DNA from: CBDDKS01 sp965230335
GTDB taxonomy: Bacteria; Pseudomonadota; Gammaproteobacteria; Enterobacterales; Kangiellaceae
Direction of reading: 5' to 3'
Assembly (NCBI GenBank): GCA_965230335.1
Contig: CBDDKS010000006.1
Span: 1,612,001 to 1,676,000 of the forward strand
DNA: 64,000 nucleotides
The position numbers were made by a program, and so were the translations under genes. Every line of letters begins with the position of its first letter. Position 1 is the stretch's first letter. The notes under the pieces were generated by a model. The model worked only from the letters and a program-made list of their open reading frames with translations. It made no database searches and was not told where the DNA came from. This document shows, in pieces, positions 18,520 through 27,612 of the stretch.

Positions 18520-20067
18520 TTGTATGACATGACGAAGTTGCTATCCAAGCCCATGATGCTGATTATTCTTGATGGATGGGGGTATCGTGAAGAGATCTCG
18601 AACAATGCGATTGCAGCAGCTAATAAACCTAATTGGGATAAACTATGGCAGACGTGTCCCAGAACGTTGATATCTGGTTCGGGGCTGGATGTTGGGTTGC
18701 CCAGTGGACAAATGGGCAACTCTGAAGTTGGACATCTGAATTTAGGATCAGGTCGGGTAGTTTATCAGGATTACACTCGTATCAGCCAATCACTGGAGCA
18801 GGGAGATTTTTATAACAATACGGTTTTTATAGAGGCATTAAAAAGTGCTCAAGCAAACAATTCAAAGGTTCATATTATGGGATTACTGTCTCCAGGTGGC
18901 GTGCACAGTCATGAGGATCATTTCTTTGCCATGCTCGAACTGGCTTTAAAACAGAATATTGCCAATATTGCCTGCCATGCTTTTTTAGATGGCCGTGATA
19001 TGCCACCTCAAAGTGCGCGTCCTTCTTTAGAAAAACTACATCAATTATGTTCAAAGTCTGAATCAGCTCACTTGGCATCCATAAGTGGGCGTTACTATGC
19101 TATGGATAGAGATCAACGATGGGATAGAATTGCATCAGTTTATAATATGTTGACTATAGGTGAAGCAGATTATCATTATGATGATGCCTTGATGGCATTA
19201 GAGGCCGCCTACGAGAGAGAAGAAACAGATGAGTTTGTTAAACCAACATTAATTGGCCATCAACATCGTATCCAGGATGATGATGTGGTAATTTTTATGA
19301 ATTACCGTTCTGACAGGGCAAGGCAGTTATCTCGTGCTTTTATAGAGCCAGATTTTTCTGGATTTCAACGTCAACAAGTGCCTGCTTTATCACACTTTGT
19401 TTCTTTAACTCAGTATGCCGCAGATATCGCTTCAGAAGTGGCTTATCCACCCCTTGAGCATAAAAATGTATTGGGTGAATATTTGGCATCATTGAATTTG
19501 AAACAATTGAGAATGGCTGAAACAGAAAAGTATGCCCATGTGACTTTTTTCTTTAATGGCGGCAGAGAAACGCCGTTTAACGGTGAAGAACGGGAACTCA
19601 TACCTTCGCCTGATGTTGCTACCTATGACTTACAACCAGAAATGAATGCTTTTTTGGTAACAGATAAGTTGGTCGAAGCAATACAAGAGCAACAGTACGA
19701 TGTGATCGTGGTGAATTTCGCAAACCCTGATATGGTAGGACACACGGGTAATTTTAATGCGGCAGTAAAAGCGATAGAAGCGGTTGATCTTTGTCTGGGT
19801 CGTATTATTGATGTATTAGAAGAAACAGGTGGCGAAGCCTTGATTACTGCCGATCATGGTAATGCAGAAAAAATGCAGGATCATGAGACAGGTCAAAAAC
19901 ATACAGCACATACTTCTGAACCGGTTCCTTGTATTTATTTTGGTAGAAAAGCACAAACTATGATGAATGATGGTGTGTTAGCCGATATAGCACCAACATT
20001 ATTACATATCATGGGGCTTGATATTCCAGAAGAAATGACGGGCCGACCTTTATTTCAATTAATATGA
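18520..20067 (+). CDS. gpmI: 2,3-bisphosphoglycerate-independent phosphoglycerate mutase
   Basis: Glycolytic/gluconeogenic enzyme interconverting 3- and 2-phosphoglycerate, manganese-dependent, of the alkaline-phosphatase superfamily. LIILDGWGYREE (about 14 to 25) supplies the first metal ligand and PSGQMGNSEVGHLNLGSGRV the phosphorylated serine (Ser68). DGRDMPPQSA, YYAMDRDQRWDR, FFNGGRETPF and the C-terminal ADHGNAEKM and HTAHTSEPVP metal sites are all present. The 515 residues match the family. A second ATG three codons in (18529) is possible. The stop codon overlaps the envC start by 4 bp (ATGA), and gpmI-envC-ctpA-deacetylase is a recurrent order in gammaproteobacteria. Confidence 0.97.
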   Translation: MYDMTKLLSKPMMLIILDGWGYREEISNNAIAAANKPNWDKLWQTCPRTLISGSGLDVGLPSGQMGNSEVGHLNLGSGRVVYQDYTRISQSLEQGDFYNNTVFIEALKSAQANNSKVHIMGLLSPGGVHSHEDHFFAMLELALKQNIANIACHAFLDGRDMPPQSARPSLEKLHQLCSKSESAHLASISGRYYAMDRDQRWDRIASVYNMLTIGEADYHYDDALMALEAAYEREETDEFVKPTLIGHQHRIQDDDVVIFMNYRSDRARQLSRAFIEPDFSGFQRQQVPALSHFVSLTQYAADIASEVAYPPLEHKNVLGEYLASLNLKQLRMAETEKYAHVTFFFNGGRETPFNGEERELIPSPDVATYDLQPEMNAFLVTDKLVEAIQEQQYDVIVVNFANPDMVGHTGNFNAAVKAIEAVDLCLGRIIDVLEETGGEALITADHGNAEKMQDHETGQKHTAHTSEPVPCIYFGRKAQTMMNDGVLADIAPTLLHIMGLDIPEEMTGRPLFQLI

Positions 20068-21224
20068 TAGCCAATAATAAATTCTATCCTCTTTTTTTTC
20101 TTTTTATTCTCTGTTGTTCTTTTTCGAATAGTGCCCTTTGTGAAAAAGAAAAAGAGACCCGTCAAAAACTGGAATTAGTTAAAAAGAAAATTCAAGAACT
20201 ACAAGTTCATCTTAAAAAAGACAGAACACAACTGAACAAAACAACAAAACGATTACGGGATACCGAAAAAAAAATAAGCCATGCATCAAAGGCAATCACA
20301 AAAACCAAAAACAATATTAAAAAAGATGAAAAACAATTAATTCAACTAAAGAAAGAAGAAAAGGAATTACAACAAACGATCCAGAAACAACAAAAATTTT
20401 TAGCCAAACAAATTAAAACAGCCTATACATTAGGTAAAAAAGAATACTTGAAATTATTATTGAATCAGCAAGATGCTCAAAGTGTCAGTCGAACATTGAC
20501 CTATTATCGTTATTTTAATCAGGCCAGAAGTCAGCAAATCGATGATTTGAATACCATCATTAGTAATTTACAGAATGTCAAAGATAATATTACAAAGAAA
20601 ATAGTATCTTTGAAAACATTAAAAGAAAAACAATCCAAAGAATATTCAAAATTATTATCTCTTAAAAAAGAGCGGAAACAGGTTTTAAAACAATTAGCTC
20701 AACGTATTGAAAAGAAAGATAAAAAACTAATTAACTTACATGAAACAGAAGAAGATCTGGAATCATTATTACATCAAATGGCTGAAGCATTGGAAGAAAT
20801 TGAAGCCATAGAAAACATTGAACAGTTGGCAGGTCTGAAATCATTACAAGGTAAAATGAAAGTGCCTGTTAATGGCCAGTGGATACAAAGATTTGGACAA
20901 AGATTAAAACAAGGCTTAAAAAGTAACGGTATTCGCATTAAAGCAAAAGAAGGACTTCCCGTAAAAGCCATTTATAATGGCCGTGTTGTTTTTTCTGATT
21001 GGTTGAAAGGATTTGGTCTACTAACTATTATTGATCACGGTAAAGGTTATATGAGTCTTTATGCCAACAACCAATCATTGTATAAAAATGTAGGTGAAGT
21101 CGTGAGGTCGGGTGAATTAATAGCAACTGTTGGCCAAAGTGGTGGACAGCGTTCATCAAGTCTTTATTTTGAAATTCGATATCAAGGAAAAGCATTAAAC
21201 CCAAAGAAATGGTTAAATAATTGA
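20064..21224 (+). CDS. envC: Murein hydrolase activator EnvC
   Basis: Periplasmic coiled-coil protein that switches on septal amidases during daughter-cell separation. A signal peptide (1 to about 26) is followed by a long, lysine- and glutamine-rich coiled coil (about 27 to 250) and a C-terminal LytM fold (about 275 to 386). The zinc ligands of true LytM peptidases are absent: the usual HxGxD site reads NGIRIKA, and the second histidine region reads SSSLYFEIRY. This is the defining trait of EnvC, which activates but does not cut. KAIYNGRVVFSDWLKGFG and GKGYMSLYANNQSLY match EnvC closely. Translationally coupled to gpmI. Confidence 0.92.
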   Translation: MIANNKFYPLFFLFILCCSFSNSALCEKEKETRQKLELVKKKIQELQVHLKKDRTQLNKTTKRLRDTEKKISHASKAITKTKNNIKKDEKQLIQLKKEEKELQQTIQKQQKFLAKQIKTAYTLGKKEYLKLLLNQQDAQSVSRTLTYYRYFNQARSQQIDDLNTIISNLQNVKDNITKKIVSLKTLKEKQSKEYSKLLSLKKERKQVLKQLAQRIEKKDKKLINLHETEEDLESLLHQMAEALEEIEAIENIEQLAGLKSLQGKMKVPVNGQWIQRFGQRLKQGLKSNGIRIKAKEGLPVKAIYNGRVVFSDWLKGFGLLTIIDHGKGYMSLYANNQSLYKNVGEVVRSGELIATVGQSGGQRSSSLYFEIRYQGKALNPKKWLNN

Positions 21225-21582
21225 TCACTGGTTTTTTTTAAAATAATCCATTGTTATGACTATTCAGACTTTCTTTTCTAAAAGTCTGCTCCCTTTTGCG
21301 AGACTATTAAAATAAATCTGCTGCAAAAGGGAAGAAAAAAGTTTCATCGCTGTGTGGGCATTTGTTCAGAGTGATTATTGACTAGGAAGTATGTCTTTTT
21401 ATTTTGTAGTAGACGGTGAGTTAAAAAGAAAAACATATTTTTATTGTTAAATGAAGGATTTAAGAGGTCAGATTTCTATTCATATTCTATAAAATTTAAG
21501 TCATGCTATTGGTATGTCAGATAGGGATGAACTATAGTTATTAATAGAGAGTAAGTGTTGTCAGTTGTTAGGAAACTGTGGT
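21225..21582. other. Intergenic region between envC and the S41 peptidase
   Basis: 358 bp without a gene, mostly filled by R1 copy A (21238 to 21434). The remaining about 150 bp before the peptidase gene is AT-rich and presumably carries its promoter, separated from envC by the repeat. I see no convincing individual promoter. Confidence 0.6.
21238..21434 (+). repeat. R1 repeat, copy A (right part missing)
   Basis: The left boundary TTAAAATAATCCA is shared with the copies at 27016 and 27854. The hairpin formed by CCCTTTTGC (21291 to 21299) and GCAAAAGGG (21323 to 21331) is followed by AAGAAAAAAG, then TCATCGCTG and the GGGCA-TTTGTTCAGAG block. The right part shares ATTATTGACTAGGAAGTATG and a TATTTTGTAGTAGACGGTGAG-like segment with copy D at 42.4 kb, then similarity stops. 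The hairpin loop carries an extra stretch of about 15 nt compared with other copies. Confidence 0.75.
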
Positions 21583-22752
21583 ATGGCTCGCTTTTTTATC
21601 ATTAAATCATTGATATATTGCTTCATTTTTTGTACTTCTCTAAGTTATGCGAATGAATCAAAACAGACTCAACTACTTCCAACGGAAGAGTTGGCCGCTT
21701 TTACTCAAATATATCAATATATTAAACATTCTTATGTAGAGCCTGTTGATGATAAACATTTAATAGAAGGCGCTATAAGGGGGATGTTGTCTTCTTTGGA
21801 TGATTATTCAAGTTATTTGGATAAAAATGAACTGGAAGATTTAAGAGCATCAACAGATGGTTTATATGATGGATTAGGTATTGATATTGGTATAAAAAAT
21901 GATCAAATTGTGATTCAGTCTGTAGAAAAAGATACACCGGCATTTCGAGGTGGTATAAAAATAGATGATATTATTGTTAAAGTGAATCATCAGTCTGTTG
22001 CTAGTTTAGGTACTAAGAAAGCCATTGGAAGAATGAGAGGAACAGCCGGTGAATCCATTCATTTAAGTATTAAAAGATCTGGTCAGGAAAATATAATTGA
22101 ATTTGATTTGATCAGAGAAACTTTAAATATTTCGAGTATTTCTGTATATCAATTAGAACCAGGTTTTTGGCATGCCAAAGTAAAAATTTTTCAACGTGAT
22201 ACTGGGTATGAATTATCAAAATATTTTTATAACATCATTCGACAAGGTAAACAGGTCGCTGGTATTGTTTTGGATTTACGTAATAATCCTGGAGGTATAT
22301 TAACCTCGGCGATAGATATTGCTGATTTAATACTAAAAGATGGGTTGATCGTTTCAACGGCAGGGCGTATTGAAGACAGTCAGCAAAAGTTTTATGCAAG
22401 ACCAGGTGGTGTATTTGAGGAAGTCCCCATTGTTGTATTAATTAATCAGGGATCAGCTTCAGCATCAGAAATTGTTGCTGCTGCAATACAAGATCACAAA
22501 AGAGCTTTGATTTTAGGACAAACCTCTTTTGGTAAAGGTTCGGTACAATCTATTTTGCCGATACATAAAGACTCAGCTATTAAATTGACCACATCCCGTT
22601 ATTATACTCCCAATGGTCGTTCGATTCAGGGTAAAGGTGTTCGCCCTGATATTGTTTTAAAGAAAAACAGCCATCAAAAAAAGAAGCAGGATGAATTTGA
22701 ATTAAAACAAGCAATGAGATTGCTTGTTGAACAATCTCAGAGTATCCTATAG
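21583..22752 (+). CDS. Carboxy-terminal processing peptidase, S41 family (CtpA/Prc-like)
   Basis: Periplasmic serine protease that trims or degrades envelope proteins. Order: signal peptide (about 1 to 21, ending SYA-N), S41 N-terminal helical region (YQYIKHSYVEPVDDKHLIEGAIRGML), PDZ domain (GLGIDIGIKNDQIVIQSV to about residue 170) and catalytic core. The core has LDLRNNPGG, the serine in NQGSASASEIVAAAIQDH and the partner lysine in GQTSFGKGSVQ. The open frame extends to a TTG at 21565, but the ATG at 21583 has AGGA about 9 bp upstream and begins the signal peptide, giving 389 residues. Followed closely by the deacetylase gene. Confidence 0.92.
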   Translation: MARFFIIKSLIYCFIFCTSLSYANESKQTQLLPTEELAAFTQIYQYIKHSYVEPVDDKHLIEGAIRGMLSSLDDYSSYLDKNELEDLRASTDGLYDGLGIDIGIKNDQIVIQSVEKDTPAFRGGIKIDDIIVKVNHQSVASLGTKKAIGRMRGTAGESIHLSIKRSGQENIIEFDLIRETLNISSISVYQLEPGFWHAKVKIFQRDTGYELSKYFYNIIRQGKQVAGIVLDLRNNPGGILTSAIDIADLILKDGLIVSTAGRIEDSQQKFYARPGGVFEEVPIVVLINQGSASASEIVAAAIQDHKRALILGQTSFGKGSVQSILPIHKDSAIKLTTSRYYTPNGRSIQGKGVRPDIVLKKNSHQKKKQDEFELKQAMRLLVEQSQSIL

Positions 22753-22785
22753 CTGTCTTTGATCCATTATTTGAAAAGAAAATCT

Positions 22786-23553
22786 ATGCAGCTTTGGCAA
22801 TGGTGCCTGATAGTTTTATTAATGTCCTTCAGCTCTTCGATCGTTTCGAAAGCACACAATAAACTTTCTTTACAAGCCTTATCAAAACCCAACCTGATAC
22901 TGATCATCGATGATTTAGGTGATAACTATCGTATTGGTAAACGTGTTATTCAATTACCAGCACAACTTAATATCGCTATATTGCCGCATACACCTTTTGC
23001 TGAAAAACTGGCGAAAATGGCTCATACTCAAGGACATGAGATCATGTTACATTGCCCTATGGAATCCAGTGTTAAAGATGCCAAAATAAGTCAGGGAGTT
23101 ATTCTTGAAAAACACAATCAAGATGAAGTACAAAGCATTTTTCGTCATAATATAAAAAGTATTCCTTATGTGAAAGGGTTTAATAATCATATGGGCAGTC
23201 ATTTAACACGGTTTGAAAAGCCCATGTCATGGCTTTTAGCCAGTGCACATTATAATGGATTATATTTTATAGACAGTCGAACGAATAGAAATACAAAAGC
23301 CTATGATATTGCCAAACGCTTTGGTATAAAAACATTGAGAAGAGATATTTTTTTAGATCCTGATTCAACTAATGAAACGATTAATAAACAGTTAAAGAAA
23401 GTGTTTATGATGGGGAAAAAGTATCAAACCATTGTTGTTATTGCACATCCTTATGATAATACGCTAGCTATTTTGGAGCAGTCTTTAGATAAATTATCGA
23501 AACAATTTAATATTATTAAAATCTCAGATTATTTTAATCGGCAATCTGGATAG
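22786..23553 (+). CDS. Divergent polysaccharide deacetylase family protein (YibQ-like)
   Basis: Exported protein of the divergent polysaccharide deacetylase family (DUF610). A signal peptide (about 1 to 24) precedes the fold: NLILIIDDLGDNYRIGKRV, NIAILPHTPFAEKLAKMAHTQGHEIMLHCPMES, FNNHMGSHLT and LYFIDSRTNRNT are the family's conserved blocks around a putative metal site. The frame reaches back to a TTG at 22759, but the ATG at 22786 starts a normal signal peptide. It is 33 bp past the S41 peptidase stop on the same strand, and genes of this family often follow envC and ctpA. The envelope substrate is not established. Confidence 0.87.
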   Translation: MQLWQWCLIVLLMSFSSSIVSKAHNKLSLQALSKPNLILIIDDLGDNYRIGKRVIQLPAQLNIAILPHTPFAEKLAKMAHTQGHEIMLHCPMESSVKDAKISQGVILEKHNQDEVQSIFRHNIKSIPYVKGFNNHMGSHLTRFEKPMSWLLASAHYNGLYFIDSRTNRNTKAYDIAKRFGIKTLRRDIFLDPDSTNETINKQLKKVFMMGKKYQTIVVIAHPYDNTLAILEQSLDKLSKQFNIIKISDYFNRQSG

Positions 23554-23614
23554 CAAAAAAATAATATATTGTTTATCTTCTTTGAAGAAGTAGCAGTATC
23601 AGACTAAGAAAAAG

Positions 23615-24574
23615 TTATGGTTTGACTATTAAAGTCATTTTACCAAAATCAGAAAAATCTGCATGATATTTCCCTTCTTTGAGTGGCCACATTTTACCTA
23701 ATGCACCTGTGATTAAAATCTGATTCTTTTTTAAAATATAACCTTCTTTAATTAAATGATTGACTAACCATAATAAAGCCTGCCATTGGTTGCCCATAGC
23801 TTCATTACTGTTTGCCTGATGTAACAGATGACCATTATGTTTTAACTGAATAGAAAGCGAATTGATGTCATGATTATTGACCGGAAATTCTTTTTTACTG
23901 ATTAAATAGTAATGGGATGCAACATTGGCAGCAATAATATCCTGTGTGGTCAATGATGTACTTGCAAAGCCTAAATCGGGTAATTCCAATATAGGCATAA
24001 CCGATTGAATGTAAGACTTTAATGCTTCTATGGATGATAATGGCTGTTTAATGTTTTGTGATAATTTAAATCCAAGTTCAGTTTCTATCATCAATTGTTG
24101 ATGTTTGTGTAAATAAATAGGTTTGATTTCAGATTGTAAGCCACTTTTAAATAATACGCCGCTCACTGCATGATTGACATGGAATTTTTTTTGACTTGCT
24201 GAAGAAGTTAAGCCTGCTTTAAACCCTGCGATATGATCGGTTTCAAGACGTTTGCGAACAAAATGAAATTGGGTTGCATAGGCCTGAGATAAAGAAGCCT
24301 TAGGATAATGTATACTCAAATGTGGCTTGGGTTGATGTTGTTGCCATGCCTGATATAACAGCTTACTCATTTTTTCCGGATGAAATGCCGAGTTATTTTC
24401 AGAAGTGCTGTTCTTAGATATGTTGTTTTTAGATGTGTTGTTTTGAGAAATACGGTTTTTTTCAGAGAAAGGGTGGTTTTCAGAGTCACGATATTCTTTA
24501 GAGAAGCTATTTTGAATAGTCATGAACTGAAAGCATAATAGGAATATAAAAAAAGTATTTTGTTTTTGTGTCAT
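23615..24574 (-). CDS. Exported 2-keto-4-pentenoate hydratase/FAH-fold protein
   Basis: A 319-residue protein whose body (about 80 to 319) resembles the hydratase/decarboxylase branch of the fumarylacetoacetase-like fold. IAGFKAGLTS, HAVSGVLFKSG, MIETELGFKLSQNI (metal-ligand Glu region), VMPILELPDL and DIIAANVASHYYLI are the family's landmarks, and the end reads like its GxL-GxMxPL region. Unusually it begins with a signal peptide (about 1 to 25), followed by an Asn/Ser/Lys low-complexity linker (38 to 62) of imperfect five-residue repeats. The family normally acts in the cytoplasm on catechol-cleavage products. Here I infer a periplasmic enzyme or a repurposed binding fold. It has no catabolic neighbours. 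Confidence 0.72.
   Translation of the reverse strand: MTQKQNTFFIFLLCFQFMTIQNSFSKEYRDSENHPFSEKNRISQNNTSKNNISKNSTSENNSAFHPEKMSKLLYQAWQQHQPKPHLSIHYPKASLSQAYATQFHFVRKRLETDHIAGFKAGLTSSASQKKFHVNHAVSGVLFKSGLQSEIKPIYLHKHQQLMIETELGFKLSQNIKQPLSSIEALKSYIQSVMPILELPDLGFASTSLTTQDIIAANVASHYYLISKKEFPVNNHDINSLSIQLKHNGHLLHQANSNEAMGNQWQALLWLVNHLIKEGYILKKNQILITGALGKMWPLKEGKYHADFSDFGKMTLIVKP
24389..24463. repeat. 15-bp-period coding repeat (low-complexity linker)
   Basis: Inside the exported hydratase-fold gene. Read on the minus strand, five imperfect 15-bp units encode SEKNRI, SQNNT, SKNNI, SKNST and SENNSA. The same S-K/E-N-N flavour appears as 18-bp units in ubiJ near 50.7 kb. Confidence 0.7.
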
Positions 24575-24601
24575 ATGCAGGTCTTTTAATCCAGAATTCT
24601 A

Positions 24602-24625
24602 TTAGAGGTTATTTATCTTTTATGG
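24602..24625 (+). repeat. R2 half-palindrome, copy 2 (degenerate)
   Basis: 20 of 24 bases match the R2 consensus; the second half TATCTTTTAT is intact. It is 129 bp before copy 3 in the same orientation, in the divergent region before uvrD. Confidence 0.55.
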
Positions 24626-24730
24626 TTAAACAGTACAATACATGAGCAATGGGTATGATAATAGGTGTACGAGTTTATCGATTACACCCTGCATCTTCAA
24701 GTAGAACGGATATATTGTATTTATCAGGTT

Positions 24731-24760
24731 TTAGAGCCTGTTTATCTTTTACAGGCTCTA
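24731..24760 (+). repeat. R2 copy 3 forming a perfect 10-bp hairpin before uvrD
   Basis: TAGAGCCTGT (24732 to 24741) and ACAGGCTCTA (24751 to 24760) pair perfectly around the loop TTATCTTTT. The left 24 bases match the R2 consensus with one change (ACAG for ATAG), and that end has been completed into a closed palindrome. It lies 55 bp before the uvrD start, within its presumed leader. Confidence 0.75.
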
Positions 24761-24814
24761 GGTATAGAATTACTGCTTAACAATGAAAAGCCGAATCTGT
24801 TAGAATATCTTTCT

Positions 24815-26983
24815 ATGGATAACCCATTATTACATTTCTTAAATGACGCACAAAAACAAGCCGTCATTTCACCGCATAAAGCACTCTTGGTTTTAGCGGG
24901 TGCGGGTAGTGGTAAAACACGAGTGCTTGTTCATCGTATGGCCTGGCTTATGAATGAACAGGGATTAACGCCACATAGTATTTTTGCAGTAACCTTCACA
25001 AATAAAGCGGCTCAGGAAATGAAAAACAGAGTGGAAGGGTTATTGGGTCGTCCGACGAATCATTTATGGGTGGGTACTTTTCATGGGCTGGCACATCGTT
25101 TATTAAGAGCACATGCCAAAGATGCTGGGCTGGATGAGCACTTTCAAATTTTAGATAGTGAAGATCAATTACGTATATTAAAGCGTATTATGAAAGATAT
25201 GGGTCTGGATGATAATGAATGGCCGCCAAAGCAAGCACAGTGGTTTATTAATGGTAAAAAAGATGAAGGTTGTCGTCCTAAAGATATTGCTCATGAGGGT
25301 GATTTATTTGTGGCGACCATGGCAAGTATTTATCAAAACTATGAAACGGCTTGTCAACAAAATAGTTTGATTGATTTTTCTGAGTTGTTGCTGAGAGCTT
25401 ATGAACTGATTCGCGATAACGTGCATCTACGGGAGCACTATCAATCTCGTTTTCAACATTTTCTGATCGATGAGTTTCAAGATACAAATGCTATTCAATA
25501 TGCCTGGATTCGTTTATTGGCAACGAAAGAGCACGGTATCACCGTTGTTGGTGATGATGATCAGTCTATTTATGGATGGCGAGGAGCACGTGTTGAAAAT
25601 TTGCATCGTTTTGAACAGGAATATCAACCTGTTGAAGTTATCCGTCTTGAACAAAATTATCGTTCTACCAATACAATTTTAAAAGCAGCCAATGCAGTCA
25701 TTGCCAATAACCCCAGTCGTTTGGGAAAACAATTATGGACATCGGGTGATGATGGTGAGCCTATTTCGGTGTATGCTGCTTTTAATGAACAGGAAGAAGC
25801 ACGTTTTATTGCAGCAAGAATTGATGATTGGGTAAAACAAGGTAATCAATTCAAAGACTGTGCGGTTGTTTATCGTTCGAATGCACAATCACGTGTTATT
25901 GAAGAAGCATTACTATTAAAGCAATTGCCTTACCGAATTTATGGCGGTTTTCGTTTTTTTGAACGTGCAGAGATTAAAGATACACTGGCATATTGTCGAC
26001 TATTAGTCAATCGCCATGACAATGCGGCTTTTGAGCGAGTGGTTAATACGCCAACACGAGGGTTAGGCCAAAAATCGTTAGAACTTTTAAGAGAGGTCAG
26101 TCGAGAAAGAGAATCATCACTATGGACCGCTGCACAAACGATGATTAGTGAAAATTTGTTACCTACAAGAGCATCACAAAACTTACAAGGGTTTATCACT
26201 TTAATCCAGGATATCGATAACCAAGTAAGTGAACAACCATTGGATAAACAAATGGACTTTGTGATTGAGGCCAGTGGATTAATGGACATGCATAAAAAAG
26301 GTAAAGGAGAAAAAGCTTTAGCACGACAAGAAAATCTACAGGAACTCATCAGTGCTGCCAGAGAATATGAATCGATAGCCAATGATGAAGAGGATTCACT
26401 TTCAGGGTTGACGGGCTTTTTATCCTATGCTTCTCTGGAGTCTGGCGATACACAATCTGAAGATTATGAAGATGCTGTTCAACTCATGACATTACATTCT
26501 TCAAAAGGGTTGGAGTTTCCTTTGGTATTTATTGCCGGTATGGAAGAAAAGCTATTTCCACATCAAATGTCCATGGAAGACCCCAATGACTTGGAAGAAG
26601 AACGACGATTATGTTACGTCGGTATCACACGAGCCATGAAAAAACTTTATTTAACCCATGCCGAAAAACGACGCATGTTTGGTAAAGAAACCTATCCTTC
26701 GGTGTCTCGCTTCTTAAAAGAAATACCCAAATCCTTATTGGAAGATATTCGTTTAAATATCAACACCCACAAACCGAGCTTCTCAAAAAGCAGAATAGAA
26801 AACAGCCCTCAACATTCCAGCGGTTTCATCTTGGGGCAATCTGTAGAACACCCTAAATTTGGTACAGGTATTATTTTGAACTTTGAAGGCAGTGGGCCAC
26901 AAGCTCGTGTACAGGTTAATTTTGAAAGTACAGGGCCGAAAACTTTGATTATGTCTTATGCTAAGTTAACGCCGATGACTTAA
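24815..26983 (+). CDS. uvrD: DNA helicase II UvrD
   Basis: Superfamily 1A 3'-5' helicase of nucleotide excision and mismatch repair. Walker A LAGAGSGKTRVLVHR, FAVTFTNKAAQEMK, VGTFHGLAHRLLRAH, LIDEFQDTN, VVGDDDQSIYGWRGA, LEQNYRST, VQLMTLHSSKGLEFP and YVGITRAM give all helicase motifs in order. A C-terminal Tudor-like part reads GQSVEHPKFGTGIILNFEG. The open frame extends 50 codons further upstream, but that stretch contains repeat copy R2-3. The ATG at 24815 (MDNPLLHFLNDAQKQAV) matches known UvrD starts and gives 722 residues, against 720 in E. coli. Confidence 0.96.
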   Translation: MDNPLLHFLNDAQKQAVISPHKALLVLAGAGSGKTRVLVHRMAWLMNEQGLTPHSIFAVTFTNKAAQEMKNRVEGLLGRPTNHLWVGTFHGLAHRLLRAHAKDAGLDEHFQILDSEDQLRILKRIMKDMGLDDNEWPPKQAQWFINGKKDEGCRPKDIAHEGDLFVATMASIYQNYETACQQNSLIDFSELLLRAYELIRDNVHLREHYQSRFQHFLIDEFQDTNAIQYAWIRLLATKEHGITVVGDDDQSIYGWRGARVENLHRFEQEYQPVEVIRLEQNYRSTNTILKAANAVIANNPSRLGKQLWTSGDDGEPISVYAAFNEQEEARFIAARIDDWVKQGNQFKDCAVVYRSNAQSRVIEEALLLKQLPYRIYGGFRFFERAEIKDTLAYCRLLVNRHDNAAFERVVNTPTRGLGQKSLELLREVSRERESSLWTAAQTMISENLLPTRASQNLQGFITLIQDIDNQVSEQPLDKQMDFVIEASGLMDMHKKGKGEKALARQENLQELISAAREYESIANDEEDSLSGLTGFLSYASLESGDTQSEDYEDAVQLMTLHSSKGLEFPLVFIAGMEEKLFPHQMSMEDPNDLEEERRLCYVGITRAMKKLYLTHAEKRRMFGKETYPSVSRFLKEIPKSLLEDIRLNINTHKPSFSKSRIENSPQHSSGFILGQSVEHPKFGTGIILNFEGSGPQARVQVNFESTGPKTLIMSYAKLTPMT

Positions 26984-27015
26984 GGCATTATTTTTATTTT
27001 TTCTTATTTTCCGAA

Positions 27016-27190
27016 TTAAAATAATCCACTTTTTAAGAATATTCAAACTTTCATCCTTGAAAGCCTGTTGTCTTTTTCCAAGCGCTGAAAAAGACAAGAA
27101 AAAAGCTGGTTCGCTGCACGGGCACTTGTTCAGAATGGACATTAATATGAAGTGTTTCTTTTATTTCACAGCGCACTTAAAGAAAACACT
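27016..27190 (+). repeat. R1 repeat, copy B (right part missing)
   Basis: Begins TTAAAATAATCCACTTTTTA, like copy C. The hairpin arms TTGTCTTTTTC (27068 to 27078) and GAAAAAGACAA (27087 to 27097) pair perfectly although the bases differ from copies C and D. It continues with AAGAAAAAAGC, TTCGCTGC, then CGGGCACTTGTTCAGAATG, and ends near CACTTAAAGAAAACAC. Short open frames here are artefacts of the repeat. Confidence 0.8.
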
Positions 27191-27255
27191 TCGTTGTTTA
27201 AAGAGTATACGGAGAAAGTTTCTGATAAAGGAATATATTGAACAAAAATATTAAA

Positions 27256-27612
27256 TTATTTTGGCTCTAATTTAATAAGTTGAATCTTACATTGTTTGAT
27301 GGACATACCTGAGAAGTCAATATTTTCATTTGCATATACCATTACTTTTGTATTTGCATGATAGGCAGATAAAATGGTACTTAATAAATTTGTATTACTA
27401 TTACTGGTATCATCTACCCAATAACCACCAGGGCACAAGGTATTCGAGTTAGCATCTTGATTTTTTAGTTGTATTAATATGGCACCTTGTTGGTTATATT
27501 TCTCCCAAACAAAAACCTGACTAATTTGATAATAACTTTGTGTACTCATAGCATGAATAGAAAAACTTAATATTAACCCTAAGGTTATCATTAGTATTTT
27601 GTTTATTTTCAT
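27256..27612 (-). CDS. Small exported protein of unknown function
   Basis: A 118-residue precursor from the ATG at 27612 (MKINKILMITLGLIL), which begins a standard signal peptide ending SIHA-M. An in-frame upstream ATG at 27642 would add ten residues and spoil the signal peptide. The mature part (about 95 residues) has two cysteines, in TLCPGGYWVDD and IKQCKIQLIKL, which could form a disulfide, and alternating hydrophobic stretches suggesting a small beta-sandwich. No family was recognised. The gene is flanked by R1 copies B and C in the same orientation, which may be chance or a sign that it moved with them. Confidence 0.65.
   Translation of the reverse strand: MKINKILMITLGLILSFSIHAMSTQSYYQISQVFVWEKYNQQGAILIQLKNQDANSNTLCPGGYWVDDTSNSNTNLLSTILSAYHANTKVMVYANENIDFSGMSIKQCKIQLIKLEPK

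Noticed and set aside
24665..24814. 50-codon N-terminal extension of UvrD
   Set aside because: It runs through an R2 hairpin and has no counterpart in UvrD; the ATG at 24815 matches known starts.
25939..26382. 147-residue minus-strand open frame
   Set aside because: Antisense to uvrD; the serine/leucine-rich composition is typical of a shadow frame.
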